Part shown: in pieces, positions 5,268-5,553 of the stretch
How the letters are laid out: every line of letters starts with the position of its first letter
How positions within the stretch are numbered: the stretch's first letter is position 1
NCBI GenBank assembly: GCA_937138275.1
Contig: CAKZOY010000487.1
Coordinates: forward strand, 1-5,553
Direction of reading: 5' to 3'
Length of the DNA: 5,553 nucleotides
DNA from: an uncultured Chloroflexota bacterium
GTDB taxonomy: Bacteria; Chloroflexota; Anaerolineae; B4-G1; DUEL01
The notes under the pieces: generated by a model
The model's database searches: none
The model's input: the letters and a program-made list of their open reading frames with translations, nothing else
What the model was told of the DNA's origin: nothing
Made by a program: the position numbers and the translations under genes

Positions 5268-5553
5268 ATGTGGACAAAACTCAACTTGCGAGAGATACTG
5301 CATCTGTTTGTAGGAGTGACCATCGTTTTGATAAGCATGGGAGTGTTGTTATGGCTTTCGTGGTATCCGCGCGAGGGCATAGCCCAATGGTATCAAATGG
5401 ACATTTATGGTAACCACGGCCTATTCAACCCCTATTCTCACGGAACTCCTTCGCCGCCCAGGAATATAGAGGCCCTGGCATCTCTAGGGGAAGGCACGAC
5501 CGCGGTTGCGGTCGTGAACGACTCTCTCTATCTGGGTGAAGGGAATCGGCTAA
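5268..5553 (+). CDS. Partial membrane-anchored extracytoplasmic protein, possible beta-propeller (LVIVD-like), runs off the window
   Basis: The frame is open from ATG 5268 to the right edge (95 codons) with no stop, so only the N-terminus is seen. It begins MWTKLNLREILHLFVGVTIVLISMGVLLWLSWYPRE: a short, net-positive N-terminus, one hydrophobic helix at about 11-33, then an outer segment, which indicates a signal anchor or uncleaved signal peptide. After a proline-rich linker (SHGTPSPPRN) comes LASLGEGTTAVAVVNDSLYLGEGNRL. Its pattern of V-A-V-x-(N/G)-(D/N)-x-x-Y-(V/L)-G-x-G-x-x-L resembles the opening blade of LVIVD-type propellers common in secreted bacterial proteins; this is inference from about 25 residues. 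The start is supported by GGAAGG at 5253-5258, nine bases before the ATG. It lies downstream of the palindrome and is probably its own transcription unit. Confidence 0.7.
   Translation, partial: MWTKLNLREILHLFVGVTIVLISMGVLLWLSWYPREGIAQWYQMDIYGNHGLFNPYSHGTPSPPRNIEALASLGEGTTAVAVVNDSLYLGEGNRL

Noticed and set aside
4944..5413. Several short overlapping frames on both strands over the palindrome (4944-5234, 5030-5380, 5096-5413)
   Set aside because: They translate the hairpin into Gly/Pro/His-rich strings, have no ribosome binding sites, and conflict with the better-supported frame from 5268.

Overview
The window looks like a chromosomal piece of a moderately GC-rich bacterium, most likely a member of the Chloroflexota (Anaerolineae-like). 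This is an inference from three things: a secreted-type repeat protein ending in FLPLILRNR, a C-terminal signature I associate with that phylum; an operon of envelope glycosyltransferases; and an intergenic palindrome with a GGCGGC-TTT-GCCGCC core. No rRNA or marker gene is present to prove it.

Layout. Positions 1-865 hold the 3' end of a tandem-repeat, probably beta-propeller, protein gene that is broken by at least one out-of-frame deletion. Next comes a tightly packed plus-strand operon: a polytopic GT-C type glycosyltransferase (905-2599, with a likely TTG start), a family 4 GT-B glycosyltransferase (2599-3732, overlapping by one base), a YraN/UPF0102 nuclease-fold protein (3756-4115), and an unrecognised membrane protein with about eight helices (4120-5019). 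An intergenic region of about 250 bases carries a long nested palindrome that could be a terminator, a mobile palindromic repeat, or both. The window ends inside a fifth gene (5268 to the right edge), which encodes a membrane-anchored protein whose first extracytoplasmic residues resemble the start of a beta-propeller. That gene has no stop codon in the window.

How the genes fit together. The cytoplasmic GT4 enzyme most resembles diacylglycerol or polyprenol glucosyltransferases, and the GT-C protein would use a lipid-linked sugar on the outer face of the membrane. Their translational coupling suggests one envelope-glycan or glycolipid pathway. YraN is probably a passenger housekeeping gene. 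All coding is on the plus strand; the long minus-strand open frames in the GC-rich part are composition artefacts. Base composition changes sharply: 884-4115 is very GC-rich, while 1-865 and 4120-5553 are clearly less so.

I do not see a CRISPR array, tRNA, transposase, phage gene or recognisable defence system. The most notable items are the decaying repeat gene, the nested palindrome and the unassigned membrane protein.
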